The notes: generated by a model from the sequence alone, not told the origin. Positions 41,366 through 50,633 are shown, counted from the stretch's first letter. The stretch: 64,000 nt of DNA from Pelagibius sp. Alg239-R121 (GCF_947331435.1 NZ_CAMZOF010000002.1:558001-622000), one strand, 5' to 3'. Numbers and translations: made by a program.

Positions 41366-43676
41366 GTCGCTCTCTCCCAAGATAACTGTCGATTTCTGCT
41401 AAAGCGGCGATCGCTGCTTGGGCGAAGGCCTGGTCGTTGATGTTATGCGGCAGGCGTAGAAGGCGCCGGTTGCCTGTCTCTTTAAAGCCGCGTGCGATTG
41501 CGTCGAAGAGTGCCTGATCGGCCTCGGGATCGTGGAAGACCTGCCCTGGTGCATCCAGCGCCGATACACCGCCCTCCGGCAGCAGAAAGCGCACAGGTCC
41601 TTCCATTTGATTCAGGCGCTCGACGATCCACTGCCCCATCAGCCGGTTCTCTTCAGCCGTCGTGCGCATCAGCGTGACCTGTGGATTATGTTCGACGAAG
41701 GTGCGGCCTTTATACTTCTGCGGCACGCTTTCCGGCGCACCGAAGTTCACCATATCGAGTGCTCCAACCGAACCGACGTATGGGACACGCGTGCGGATGA
41801 AGGCGCCGAAACGGTCATCATCGGCGGGAAAGACACCGCCCATCATCATGTCGCAGACTTCCGTGGTGGTCAGATCTATGGCCCCGGTCAGCATCCCACT
41901 GTCGATCAGTTTCTCCATCGAGCGCCCGCCGACACCGGTTGCATGGAATACCAAACAATCGTAGTGGCTGTTTAACTGCGCTGTGATCTGGCTGATAGCT
42001 GTCGTGGTGACACCGAACATTGTCAGGCCAAGACCGGGCAGGTCGGCGTTTTCAGTGCTTATTTTGGCGGTGCCGCCGGATTGCTTAACCATGCCGGCCA
42101 GTGCATTTGCACCATTTGACAACACCTGCCGCGAAATACGGTTCAGTCCCTGCACATCGGTCACCGAATACATCATCATGATGTCCGAAGGGCCGACGTA
42201 TTGCCCCACATCGCCGGACGCCACCGTCGATATCATCACCTTTGGAACGCCGACAGGCAGGCTGCGCATAGCAGGGGTGGCCAGAGCGGTCCCCCCGGAT
42301 CCAGCTGCCGAGATGATGCCGCCGATCCCCTGTTGACGCCGAATCCAGGCTTCGAAAGCCTTGGCCATGGCTCGGACCGATGCGCCGCGGTCACCGGTAA
42401 AGACCGCACTTGCGCCGCCACGATGATAGGCGGCAACCATATGTGGCGGCACATCAGCACTGGACGGCTTTCCTGAAGTCGAAAGATCGACCGTGCGCAC
42501 GGAAAGCTGCTGCGCGGCGATTTGATCGCGGATGTAACGGAGTTCCTTGCTCTTTGTATCGAAGGTGCCAACGACCAGAACCTCTTTGCCGCGGATTTGG
42601 GCCAGTGGCGTCAGCGGTTCCGAGAACATCGGTTCCGGCTTCGCGTCGAAGGGACGGTCCGACAAAGCCACCTTGACGTCTGGATCTTGTGGCTCCACGG
42701 CCGCCTGCGATGGTGTGGTCGGACGGTCATGTTCGTTTCTGGTTTTCCATTCCGCACTGGACCAGCGCGTGGGGGGAACATAGAGCACTTTTTGCGGAGC
42801 AGTTGTTGTCTCCGCCTGAGCTTCAGCATGTTTGGACTCAGCGCCAGGCTTCGCCCCATCTCGAGCTGGACTTGGCGCTGGATCCGGCGCTGGACCGGGT
42901 CCGGCCTCTACAGTCGGCGGCTGGTCGAAATCCTCGTGGGAATGACGTCCGACACCAAGCAAACGCTCCTGCAGGTTCCGGTCATTGGCCAATTGGCGGG
43001 CCGGCATGACACGATTAATCCGGCCGTTCACCATAATCGCAACATCTTCTGCGATTGCGGTTGCGACGCCAATGTTCTGCTCAATCAGCAGAACGGCGAC
43101 ATCGCCTTCTTCGGCGAGTTTGGCCAGCATGCTCTGAACCTGCTGGACGATAACCGGTGCGAGACCCTCGGTGGGTTCATCCAGCACCAGCAACTCCGGA
43201 TCCTGCAACAGTGCGCGGGCAATCGCGACCATCTGCTGTTCGCCACCTGAAAGCTGGCCGCCGCCGTTGCTGCGCCGTTCGGCGAGCCGGGGAAAGGTGT
43301 CGTAAACCCGGTCAATGGTCCAGGTGCTGCCGCCCCTGTCCGAAAGCCTCAGATGTTCATCGACCGTCAGGGACGGCCATAGCCGCCGCCCTTGCGGTGT
43401 ATAGCCGATGCCAAGGGTCGCAATCCGGTGCGGCGGCAGCTTCGTCAGCTCGTCGCCATGGAACCGGATCGATCCGCGGCTTGCCGGCACCAGGCCCATA
43501 ATCGCGTTGCAAAGGGTCGTCTTGCCCATGCCGTTGCGCCCGACAATGGCCTGCACGCCATGTTCAAGCGTAAAATCGACTCCCTGAAGCGCATGCGAGC
43601 TGCCGTAGAACACATGCAAATCTCTTATTTGCAGGACGCTATCTGCAGGTTTCTTACTGCGCCGGCGTTCAGGCAT
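41352..43676 (-). CDS. Fusion: LivF-type ABC ATPase + Tm-1-like (UPF0261) ATP-binding domain
   Basis: About 774 residues from ATG 43676, preceded by GGGAGG. Residues 1-240 are a complete branched-chain-type ATPase: Walker [10 protein letters not shown] (46-54), LSGGEQQ (142-148), Walker B LLVLDEP (162-168). A Pro/Ala/Glu-rich linker spans about 241-360. From 361 ([17 protein letters not shown]) to the end is a Tm-1-like domain, with [19 protein letters not shown] and [19 protein letters not shown] as family marks. UPF0261 proteins bind ATP and have no firm enzymatic role. The fusion makes the Tm-1 domain part of the transporter complex, or at least co-produced with it. Confidence 0.88.
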   Translation of the reverse strand: MPERRRSKKPADSVLQIRDLHVFYGSSHALQGVDFTLEHGVQAIVGRNGMGKTTLCNAIMGLVPASRGSIRFHGDELTKLPPHRIATLGIGYTPQGRRLWPSLTVDEHLRLSDRGGSTWTIDRVYDTFPRLAERRSNGGGQLSGGEQQMVAIARALLQDPELLVLDEPTEGLAPVIVQQVQSMLAKLAEEGDVAVLLIEQNIGVATAIAEDVAIMVNGRINRVMPARQLANDRNLQERLLGVGRHSHEDFDQPPTVEAGPGPAPDPAPSPARDGAKPGAESKHAEAQAETTTAPQKVLYVPPTRWSSAEWKTRNEHDRPTTPSQAAVEPQDPDVKVALSDRPFDAKPEPMFSEPLTPLAQIRGKEVLVVGTFDTKSKELRYIRDQIAAQQLSVRTVDLSTSGKPSSADVPPHMVAAYHRGGASAVFTGDRGASVRAMAKAFEAWIRRQQGIGGIISAAGSGGTALATPAMRSLPVGVPKVMISTVASGDVGQYVGPSDIMMMYSVTDVQGLNRISRQVLSNGANALAGMVKQSGGTAKISTENADLPGLGLTMFGVTTTAISQITAQLNSHYDCLVFHATGVGGRSMEKLIDSGMLTGAIDLTTTEVCDMMMGGVFPADDDRFGAFIRTRVPYVGSVGALDMVNFGAPESVPQKYKGRTFVEHNPQVTLMRTTAEENRLMGQWIVERLNQMEGPVRFLLPEGGVSALDAPGQVFHDPEADQALFDAIARGFKETGNRRLLRLPHNINDQAFAQAAIAALAEIDSYLGRERHAAL

Positions 43677-44454
43677 GGCCACCTCCCAGGTAAAGTTCCT
43701 GGACGTCCGGGTCGCTCTCAATTTCTTTCGGGTTGCCTTCTTTGAAGATCCGGCCGTTGTGCATCATGGTAACGCTCTCAGCGACCCGCAGGGCGACATC
43801 CATGTCGTGCTCGATGATGATAAACCCGATGTGCGGAGGCAGTGACTGAAGAATTTCGATGAGCTCGCTTCGTTCCGTCGGCGAGAGGCCTGCTGCGGGT
43901 TCGTCGAAAAGTATGAAGCGTGGCGCACCGGCCAGAGCCAGGGCAATTTCGAGCTGGCGCTGCTGGCCGTGGCTGAGCTCCGCAACCAGGCTGTCGCGAA
44001 CCGCACCGAGATGAACAGCATCGAGCAGAGTTTCGGCAACATGTGTCATGGCGTCATCGGGCTTTGGCCGGCGCAGGGACAGGCGTCCCCGGCTCGCACC
44101 GCGACAGGCCAGATAGACATTGTCGACGACACTCAGGCCGTCGAACAGAAGTGAAATCTGATAAGTGCGCCGCAACCCGCGGCGAATTCTTTCATGGACC
44201 GGAAGATCGGTGACGTCTTCGCCAAACAGCCTGACCCGGCCGGTCGTGGGCGGAAAATCTCCGGTGATTGCATTGAAGAGCGTTGTTTTTCCGGCACCAT
44301 TGGACCCCAGAACCGCACGCCGCTCACCCGCCTTAACGGTGAGATTAATGTCCGCCAGGGCCACCAGCGCGCCGAAATGGCGGCTGACGGCCTCGAGTTC
44401 CAGCGCATATTGGCCGGTACTCTGCAGACGGGTAAGGGCGTCGGTCCGGAGCAC
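43669..44454 (-). CDS. livG: ABC transporter ATP-binding protein, LivG type
   Basis: About 261 residues. LEAVSRHFGALVALADINLTV is the usual LivG opening; Walker A GSNGAGKTT, the LivG-specific insert RRTYQISLLFDGLSVVDN, signature LSHGQQRQLEIALAL and Walker B FILFDEPAAGLSP follow. I prefer the GTG at 44454, with GAGG eight bases ahead, over an ATG at 44502 inside the binding-protein gene. It overlaps the LivF/Tm-1 fusion by eight bases. With LivF it powers uptake by LivHM. Confidence 0.85.
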   Translation of the reverse strand: MLRTDALTRLQSTGQYALELEAVSRHFGALVALADINLTVKAGERRAVLGSNGAGKTTLFNAITGDFPPTTGRVRLFGEDVTDLPVHERIRRGLRRTYQISLLFDGLSVVDNVYLACRGASRGRLSLRRPKPDDAMTHVAETLLDAVHLGAVRDSLVAELSHGQQRQLEIALALAGAPRFILFDEPAAGLSPTERSELIEILQSLPPHIGFIIIEHDMDVALRVAESVTMMHNGRIFKEGNPKEIESDPDVQELYLGGGHA

Positions 44455-44464
44455 TAAGTCAACC

Positions 44465-45715
44465 TCAACCGCACTTGGGATTTTCGCGGCTGACCGGGCC
44501 ATACTTCAGGAACTCATCGTAGGAAACGCCGAGGGTCTGACTGACCGAAGGAATTACCTTGATGGTCTTGTTGAGCAGATTGCCGTCCGGCCCCTCGCTT
44601 ACCTCTGTGAGGAAGATGTCGGCAACGGCGTTGCGCCGCTCATCCAGTTTCACCATGCCCGTCGGCGTCTCGAAGGAAAGGCCTGACAATACTGCGCGGT
44701 ACTTCTTGCCGCCGTCCGAAAGATCGCCGCCGACTTCGTTAAGCGCCAACAGGGCCGCCTTGGTATTGATGTAGTAGGCGTGCGCGAACAGCGATGGGGA
44801 AGGAAAGCCGTCCGGGAACTGCGCCTTATAGGCTTCCACGAACTTCTGCCATCTTGCGTCGTCCCAGGTATCCGAGATGGGGCCCGCAGAAGGTGTGCCG
44901 ATTACGAAGTCACGGGTACGGCCTTTGGAACCCAGTACTGTCTGATCAACCGTGATGGACCCGCCGACCAGGGGAAGATCGCCACCTGCCTGCTCGTACT
45001 GTGTGAGGAAATTGACCGCATCCGCGCCGCCCAAAGCGACGTAGATGGCATCGACGTCATCCGGCAGCGCTGCGATGACAGAAGAGTAGTCCTTGTTGCC
45101 GATCGGCACCCAGAATCGCGCATCGGCCGGAGCTTTACCGCCGAGACGGCAGAAGGGTTCCAGAAATCCGAAGACCTGGGTGTAAGGGAAAGAATAATCC
45201 TCGGCTAGTACCGCTATACTGCGATAGCCTTTTTCGTTGTAGACATACTCTCCCAAGCCCGCCATCCACTGCGCGCCCTCGGTACCGAAACGGAAAAAGT
45301 TCTCCGCCGGCTCGCGCAGCGTCGTGTCCTGGGCGGCCGAAGATCCATTCAGGAATGTGACGTTCGGCTTGGTCTTGGCGTAATCCTTAACCGCAAGGCC
45401 TTCCGAGCCCGACAGCGGTCCAACCAGCACCTGTACGCCGTCCTGCTCGACCAGTTTCCGAGTGGCGCGGATGGCACTGTCCGGTGAGGCATCAGACGAG
45501 CCAGTGATCAGTTCGATCTTTTTGCCGCCCGCTGTATATTTAAACTCTTCCAGGGCCAGCTTGACCCCGCGCATGCTGTCTTCGCCCAAGACCGTGAAGG
45601 CGCCCTCCAGGGTCGCAAGTGCGCCCATCTTGATGCTGTCGTCTTGCGCCATTGCAGGCCCGGCAAGTACGGCCGCGATGGCGGCGGCTATGAGTGTGCG
45701 ACTATCGGGTATCAT
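44465..45715 (-). CDS. ABC transporter substrate-binding protein, LivK/family-4 type
   Basis: About 416 residues from ATG 45715, after GGGAGGAAA. The signal peptide runs to PAMAQDD; the mature domain starts SIKMGALATLEGAFTVLGED and has VQVLVGPLSGSEGLAVKDYA as usual for Leu/Ile/Val-family binding proteins. Many members bind aromatic acids, amides or urea rather than amino acids, and the enzymes in this operon support such a ligand. It stands between livM and livG, which matches operons for aromatic-acid uptake. It sets the specificity of the system. Confidence 0.87.
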   Translation of the reverse strand: MIPDSRTLIAAAIAAVLAGPAMAQDDSIKMGALATLEGAFTVLGEDSMRGVKLALEEFKYTAGGKKIELITGSSDASPDSAIRATRKLVEQDGVQVLVGPLSGSEGLAVKDYAKTKPNVTFLNGSSAAQDTTLREPAENFFRFGTEGAQWMAGLGEYVYNEKGYRSIAVLAEDYSFPYTQVFGFLEPFCRLGGKAPADARFWVPIGNKDYSSVIAALPDDVDAIYVALGGADAVNFLTQYEQAGGDLPLVGGSITVDQTVLGSKGRTRDFVIGTPSAGPISDTWDDARWQKFVEAYKAQFPDGFPSPSLFAHAYYINTKAALLALNEVGGDLSDGGKKYRAVLSGLSFETPTGMVKLDERRNAVADIFLTEVSEGPDGNLLNKTIKVIPSVSQTLGVSYDEFLKYGPVSRENPKCG

Positions 45716-45771
45716 CTTTTTTTCCTCCCTTTTTAGGTTTACCGTGCTCGGGCGCGTTCGCCTGATCCCGG

Positions 45772-46803
45772 TCAATGCACGCCGCTGCCGTCCGACTGCG
45801 GGTGTTTCCTGAGCCTGAGTCTCTCTCTGATTCTTGCCCAAAGCCCAAGAAGGCCGTCCGGTGAGAACAAAACGACCAAAAGAAATGCTGTGCCGATGAC
45901 TGTGTTGAAGCGCTCGCGGTCGATCAGATCGATGGCGAAGTTCTCCAAAAGAACGAATGCAAGCGCACCGACGAATGGGCCAATCGGATGCCGCATACCC
46001 CCCACAACGGCAATGACGAGGATATCGATTACAACATCGACGCCGACCGAACCGGGGGAGATCCGCCCATTGAACCAGACCATCAGAACGCCAGCGGTTC
46101 CCGCGATCAGACCGGACAGAAAATAGGCGAAGATCCGGTGCAGTGTGACGTCGTATCCGATGGCGCGCATGCGCCGGGGATTGTCACGGATGGCCTGTAG
46201 ACTCAGCCCGAAGGTCGAGCGCGCGCCATAAACCACCATGAAGAAAAAGAAGGCCGCAACCGCGAGGCTGAGATAGTAAAATGGCGTGGGATCGCGCCAA
46301 TAAATGCCAAACAGGGTCGGTGGAACCACCCCGGCGTAGCCCGTAAATCCATTAAAGATGACGTAATTCTGGCGGACGAAGTAGAAGAAAGCGACTGCGA
46401 TCGCCAGCGTGATCATGATGGTATAGATGCCTTCGGTCCGCACCGAGATCGCCCCGATCAGCGCACTGAAAACCGAGGCTGCAAAAATCGCCGTGAGCGC
46501 AGTCAGCCACCAAGGCCAACCAAGGCCCATCACACCGACAGAGTTATGTCCGAGAATTGCCATCAGATAGCCCGCCAGTCCGGCGACCGTCAGTTGGGAC
46601 AGGCTCACCATGCCGCCGTAGCCGGCCAACATCACCAAGGACAGCGCAATGGTGCCCAGCACCAAAGAGTAGGCGCCGATCTGAAAAACAAAGAAGTCTG
46701 AGGCGAAGGCAGGATAAAAGAGGAGAAACAGCACGGTGATTGCGGCTGCCGGGTGAATGTTCGGCAGCACGCCTTTCCCGGCGATGAGGCTGATATTCGC
46801 CAT
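45772..46803 (-). CDS. livM: Branched-chain-type ABC transporter permease, LivM
   Basis: 343 residues with eight or more hydrophobic spans. The cytoplasmic loop RDNPRRMRAIGYDVTLHRIFAY is the LivM EAA-equivalent, and GGMRHPIGPFVGALAFVLLE follows. It lies three bases after livH and 56 bases before the binding protein, in one transcription unit. It forms the inner-membrane channel with LivH. Confidence 0.9.
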   Translation of the reverse strand: MANISLIAGKGVLPNIHPAAAITVLFLLFYPAFASDFFVFQIGAYSLVLGTIALSLVMLAGYGGMVSLSQLTVAGLAGYLMAILGHNSVGVMGLGWPWWLTALTAIFAASVFSALIGAISVRTEGIYTIMITLAIAVAFFYFVRQNYVIFNGFTGYAGVVPPTLFGIYWRDPTPFYYLSLAVAAFFFFMVVYGARSTFGLSLQAIRDNPRRMRAIGYDVTLHRIFAYFLSGLIAGTAGVLMVWFNGRISPGSVGVDVVIDILVIAVVGGMRHPIGPFVGALAFVLLENFAIDLIDRERFNTVIGTAFLLVVLFSPDGLLGLWARIRERLRLRKHPQSDGSGVH

Positions 46804-46806
46804 GGC

Positions 46807-47817
46807 TCAGCTACTCCCCATGATGCCCTGGGGGCGCACAGCCAGTACCACCACCATAATCAAAAAGGTCAGAACCACGCCGTAGGTCGGGAAGTAAGCC
46901 AATCCGAACTGCTCGGCCAATCCAATCAATAGCGCGCCGATAGCGGCGCCCGGTACCGAACCCATGCCACCGACGATCACCACCACGAGGGACGCCAGCA
47001 GGTAGCGGATATCTTCGCCGGGTGCGATCGATAGTGCAGTGCCACCGATGACGCCGGCAAAGCCCGCCAGGCCGGCGCCGATTGCAAACACCATCGCGAA
47101 GACGACCTGAACGTTGACGCCGGTTGCCGCGAGCATGTCACGGTCATTAACGCCGGCACGGATCATCATGCCGATGCGGGTCCGGTTCAGGAACAGCCAG
47201 AGTGCGATGCCGACTGCGATGGCAACCGCGAGTACGGCCAGACGGTAAATCGGGTATTTAAGGAAAACTTCTTTTCCCGAAGACCTGATGGTCGAGATTA
47301 TCGGGAGTTCAGCCGCCCCGAACAGCCATTCGGGCGGCGCGAACTGATAGGTCGTACCAGACCAGATTGCCAGCATCAGGTCGGCTGCGACGATGGAAAC
47401 GCCGATGGTGACCAGAGTTTGCCGCAGGTCGTCGCCTTCCATCCGCCGGAAAACCAGTACCTGAAGCAGGATGCCGGCGAAGGCAATTGCGATAAAGGCT
47501 GCACCAAGACCAACGAACCAGTTGCCCGAGGCTTCGGCGGCCTCATAGCCTATGTAAGCACCCAAGAGATACATGGAACCGTGGGCCAGATTGACGTTGC
47601 GCATCAATCCAAAGACGAGCGTAAAGCCGCTGGCCACCAGGAAGTAGAGGCCGGCCAAGGTCAAGCCATTGAGAAAAGTGTTTACGAAGGTCTTTTTACG
47701 GCCGATTGCCGAGATCAACCAGTCGGGCCAGACAGCAAAGATCATCCATAAAAAGATCCCCGCCACGATCAGAATCATGATCGCCCAGAAGGTATGACGC
47801 TCGATGAAGCGCCTCAC
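46807..47817 (-). CDS. livH: Branched-chain-type ABC transporter permease, LivH
   Basis: About 336 residues from GTG 47817, which has GGAGGG seven bases ahead; a TTG at 47838 is less likely. The hydrophobic protein carries the LivH marks GLTLAGLYFLVASGFTLVFG near its front, MIRAGVNDRDMLAATGVNV as the ATPase-contact loop and GGMGSVPGAAIGALLIGLAE towards the end. It is the first gene of the 12-gene operon; its upstream region is shared with a divergent TIM-barrel homologue. Confidence 0.9.
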   Translation of the reverse strand: MRRFIERHTFWAIMILIVAGIFLWMIFAVWPDWLISAIGRKKTFVNTFLNGLTLAGLYFLVASGFTLVFGLMRNVNLAHGSMYLLGAYIGYEAAEASGNWFVGLGAAFIAIAFAGILLQVLVFRRMEGDDLRQTLVTIGVSIVAADLMLAIWSGTTYQFAPPEWLFGAAELPIISTIRSSGKEVFLKYPIYRLAVLAVAIAVGIALWLFLNRTRIGMMIRAGVNDRDMLAATGVNVQVVFAMVFAIGAGLAGFAGVIGGTALSIAPGEDIRYLLASLVVVIVGGMGSVPGAAIGALLIGLAEQFGLAYFPTYGVVLTFLIMVVVLAVRPQGIMGSS

Positions 47818-47838
47818 CTCGCTGCCCTCCGCGCACAA

Positions 47839-48163
47839 GTAATCTCGCCAGGGAGGGCGCGTTGCCGATAGGCTCGGTCAGAGCTGCGGCAGATTGTTGT
47901 TCCCGGTAAACTAGGCGCGAAACGAAACGGCATGGTCGTGAACGCCATGATCAATTCTGCCTCCCTCAAGGCCGCCTCATTCCAGTGAAACGGCATTATA
48001 TTTTTGGGTAAGTCCGAACCTTTTTCCCTGGCAATAATGCCTGGAGCGCTCACGAACTTCCGCTGCAGCCTTTTTGGCGTTGCCATGAGTGTGTAGAGTA
48101 AAATTATTGGAAACAACCTAGATTGAGCGTAAATTCGGGTAATATTGGGTAAAATTTTAAGCA
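47839..48163. promoter_or_regulatory. 325-bp divergent promoter region with GGGTAA repeats
   Basis: This space separates livH (minus) from the TIM-barrel homologue (plus). GGGTAA occurs three times in the same orientation: 48006-48011, 48137-48142 and 48147-48152; the last two are one helical turn apart. GGCA-ATAA-TGCC at 48030-48041 is a small perfect inverted repeat. I found no -24/-12 pair of the TGGCAC-N5-TTGC form, in line with a regulator that lacks the sigma-54 contact loop. The operon promoter must lie here. Confidence 0.55.
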
Positions 48164-48874
48164 ATGCTACGGAATCACTTGACTTGGGATATCACCCTGC
48201 GCAGGGAGTCACAGTGGGAAAGCGGTGCTTTGCCGCCTGCGATCCTGACTGCGGGACCCAGATTCCACGACACGGGGATGCCAGATGAAATTGCTTTGCT
48301 GCTGCCCAACAACGACGGGGCATCAGCACTTATATCTGAGGTTGCGTCGAACCGCTCCGACTTGGGGAAACGGGCCATCGGCCTGTTCCTTGCCGATCCG
48401 TTTTTCCATGCCGGCAGAGAAGCCGGCCGGTTGCGTGACGCCGGGATCGAGTGGATAGCCAATCTCCCGACAGTCGAACAACAAGACCACGAGTTTGTGC
48501 AGTTGCTTGGTGACGTCGGACTCGACCGCAGCTTGGAGTTCGAGAGGCTCGGGGCCCTACAAGAATCTGGTTTCAATTCGATTGCTGTTGTCGCTGGCAG
48601 GGAAGCTGCCGAGGCGGCCGCCAGAATCAGTCCGCAAGCGATCATTGTGATACCGCGTGTTGTCGATTTTGCGGCCGGCTTTCCATCCTTTCGCCAGCGC
48701 GGCGCCGCGGCGCGGGATGTTGCCGAGGTACTACGTGCTGCCGGATGGCACGGTCCGGTCCTTGGACTTGCGGCAGAAACAGAGGTTGGGCACGAAACGC
48801 TCTGGCCCGACGTGTTGGACGGCGTCGTCTGCCGTCCAAAACGGCTGAAAACCGCCGGAGTGGAACCACAATAG
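48164..48874 (+). CDS. Divergent PEP-hydrolase-like TIM-barrel protein (degenerate homologue)
   Basis: 236 residues. At first sight unrecognisable, but its core lines up with the operon's TIM-barrel enzyme: DPF at 78-80 and NLPTV at 100-104 have exactly the spacing of DPF 98-100 and NFPTV 120-124 there, and SLEFERLGALQESGF corresponds to [15 protein letters not shown]. The front, where the enzyme has IIGGGAGTG and a glycine-rich site, is shortened and altered, and the end stops before the [12 protein letters not shown] segment. It is thus probably inactive as an enzyme and may be a binding or regulatory partner. The start is uncertain; ATG 48278 is an alternative. It is convergent with the regulator gene. 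Confidence 0.65.
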   Translation: MLRNHLTWDITLRRESQWESGALPPAILTAGPRFHDTGMPDEIALLLPNNDGASALISEVASNRSDLGKRAIGLFLADPFFHAGREAGRLRDAGIEWIANLPTVEQQDHEFVQLLGDVGLDRSLEFERLGALQESGFNSIAVVAGREAAEAAARISPQAIIVIPRVVDFAAGFPSFRQRGAAARDVAEVLRAAGWHGPVLGLAAETEVGHETLWPDVLDGVVCRPKRLKTAGVEPQ

Positions 48875-48896
48875 CCAGGTCTTGGCTGCCGAGCCT

Positions 48897-50633
48897 CTAA
48901 CCTTTGAGACCGTACTTCGCCATTTTGTTGTAAAGCGTCTTGCGGGAAATCCCCAGAGCTTCAGCCGTGCGCGTCCGATGAAAGCCGTTGCGCCACAGCG
49001 CTTCGACGACCCGGTTCTTTTCCGTGCGCGCATCGCTTTCACCCGGATCGGGACTTTTAAGCAATTCTGCGATGTCCTCTGGTTGGATCGGCCCCGGTAG
49101 TTTTCGACCCGCCAGGTTTCCCAAAAGAGCACGCAGTTCCGCTTCATTTCTAGGCCAGGTATGCGTGCTGAGAAGCTTTTTGGCTGCTGCGGAGAAGACA
49201 CTGCGCCCATCGGCATTTGGGTTAAGAGCTGCAGCATTTGTGACAAGAAGGGCAGGCAAATCCTCGATCCGTTCCCGCAAAGGCGGCAACCGCAAAGTCC
49301 AGCCCGCCATAACCCGGGAGAGCTCGAGACTGGAAGAGTTTTGCTCGGCACCGCCCCGGTCCCAGTCGTCAGCGACCAACACCACGCGGGGCAATATCTG
49401 GCGGCGTCGGCGGCTGCCGGTCACAACGAAGTTTCCCTCTCTTAGAGCACGTGCCAAGCGGCGTTGTACGGTTGCCGGCAGGGCGCTCGGCGCGTGAACA
49501 ATGATCATGCCCAAGCCATCGTCCGCGAGCGCACCGGAATTCAAGCCGCCTTGCTCGGCGGAGCCGAAGAGTTTGCGCCCGACTCCCGCCGGAAAATCCT
49601 CGGACAAGAGGTCGATTTCCAGAACCGTCTTTTTGCCGCGCGCGCTTTGACTGGCCAGTGCGGCGATGGTCGGGCCGACGTCGACACCCGGCTCGGCAAT
49701 AACCATGACCGGCGTGTGCAGGCTGGCAAGCGCGCGAAGCCGGCGCAGGAAACCAACCAAAACACTGGATCGGCCGATAAATCCGCAGCGTTGTCCCCAG
49801 GAAACCAGTTTCGCACTCTCGGCATCCAAAGCCACACGCCGCTTGCTGGCCCGCCGGTAGGCATCGATCTGATCGGCAACGGAAGCCTCAAACGGCAGTC
49901 TCTCGATCGTAGAACCACCGACATAGCCATCGATCGGTGCACGCGCTGTCACGCGCCCCAGATCTTCAGCTGTTACGATTGGCCCGCCTTCCAACAGAAA
50001 TGCGACATCAGGATGAATACGCTTGATCAAGCGGCCGATTTCGCGGGCGACCGACGCCGTCTCCTCGATCGACGCGCGCATCCGATGACCAAAGGCGCCG
50101 CCGGCGTTCCAACCGAGATTGAGACAGACCATATCCAGCCCGGCATCTGCACCGAGCCGCGCCTGGGTACGGGTCGCACAGTAAAACATCGTCGTCAGGC
50201 CCACGTCCTGCACGGCCCGCAGGAGCTCGACTTCCTTTTCCATGCCACGCCCGGCACGCGAGAGAAGCTGTTGCATGGCGTGGGAATAGTGCATGCCGCT
50301 CGGAAAATTCACCGCGCCTGCGAAGCCGCTGCGTTTGACCTGCTCCGCGATTTCGGCTGCGTCACAGCTTTCCCCCCAGGCGTTGACGCCGAGAAGGACA
50401 GGCACTTTGCATTGCGGCAGCAGTTCACTCAGCGCAAAACCCTGCGTAAGAGGCGCCGCATCATGGATCGGCAACATGCAGGCGATTGACGGGGCCCCCA
50501 TGTTCCGCAACCGTCCGGCATTGATCGCCAGCAGGAAATCCGCGCCGCCCCGCTCGGCAGCAAGCGCCGCATTCCCTGAACCAATAGCGGCACCAACTAA
50601 GAACTGCGCCCCCGAATTCGGAAAGTGTTTCAT
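48897..50633 (-). CDS. Regulator: TIM-barrel sensor + degenerate AAA+ + Fis-type HTH
   Basis: 578 residues. Residues 1-275 are a PEP-hydrolase-like barrel (NFPSG 109-113; GYVGGSTIERLPFE mirrors [14 protein letters not shown] in the operon enzyme). Residues 285-500 follow a sigma-54 activator AAA+ domain, but Walker A is ruined (AEPGVDVGPTI, no GK), the GAFTGA loop is absent, and Walker B reads IVHAPS instead of LDEIG; WTLRLPPLRERIEDLPALL is kept. Residues 535-578 are a Fis HTH (HRTRTAEALGISRKTLYNKM). It should bind DNA without hydrolysing ATP or contacting sigma-54. It lies next to the operon it probably controls. Confidence 0.85.
   Translation of the reverse strand: MKHFPNSGAQFLVGAAIGSGNAALAAERGGADFLLAINAGRLRNMGAPSIACMLPIHDAAPLTQGFALSELLPQCKVPVLLGVNAWGESCDAAEIAEQVKRSGFAGAVNFPSGMHYSHAMQQLLSRAGRGMEKEVELLRAVQDVGLTTMFYCATRTQARLGADAGLDMVCLNLGWNAGGAFGHRMRASIEETASVAREIGRLIKRIHPDVAFLLEGGPIVTAEDLGRVTARAPIDGYVGGSTIERLPFEASVADQIDAYRRASKRRVALDAESAKLVSWGQRCGFIGRSSVLVGFLRRLRALASLHTPVMVIAEPGVDVGPTIAALASQSARGKKTVLEIDLLSEDFPAGVGRKLFGSAEQGGLNSGALADDGLGMIIVHAPSALPATVQRRLARALREGNFVVTGSRRRRQILPRVVLVADDWDRGGAEQNSSSLELSRVMAGWTLRLPPLRERIEDLPALLVTNAAALNPNADGRSVFSAAAKKLLSTHTWPRNEAELRALLGNLAGRKLPGPIQPEDIAELLKSPDPGESDARTEKNRVVEALWRNGFHRTRTAEALGISRKTLYNKMAKYGLKG

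Noticed and set aside
47839-48163. Sigma-54 promoter for the liv operon
   Set aside because: No convincing TGGCAC-N5-TTGC element on the relevant strand, and the adjacent activator-like protein lacks the sigma-54 contact loop.
47814-48164. 116-codon minus-strand frame upstream of livH
   Set aside because: TTG start without a ribosome site, no family likeness, and it fills the divergent promoter region.
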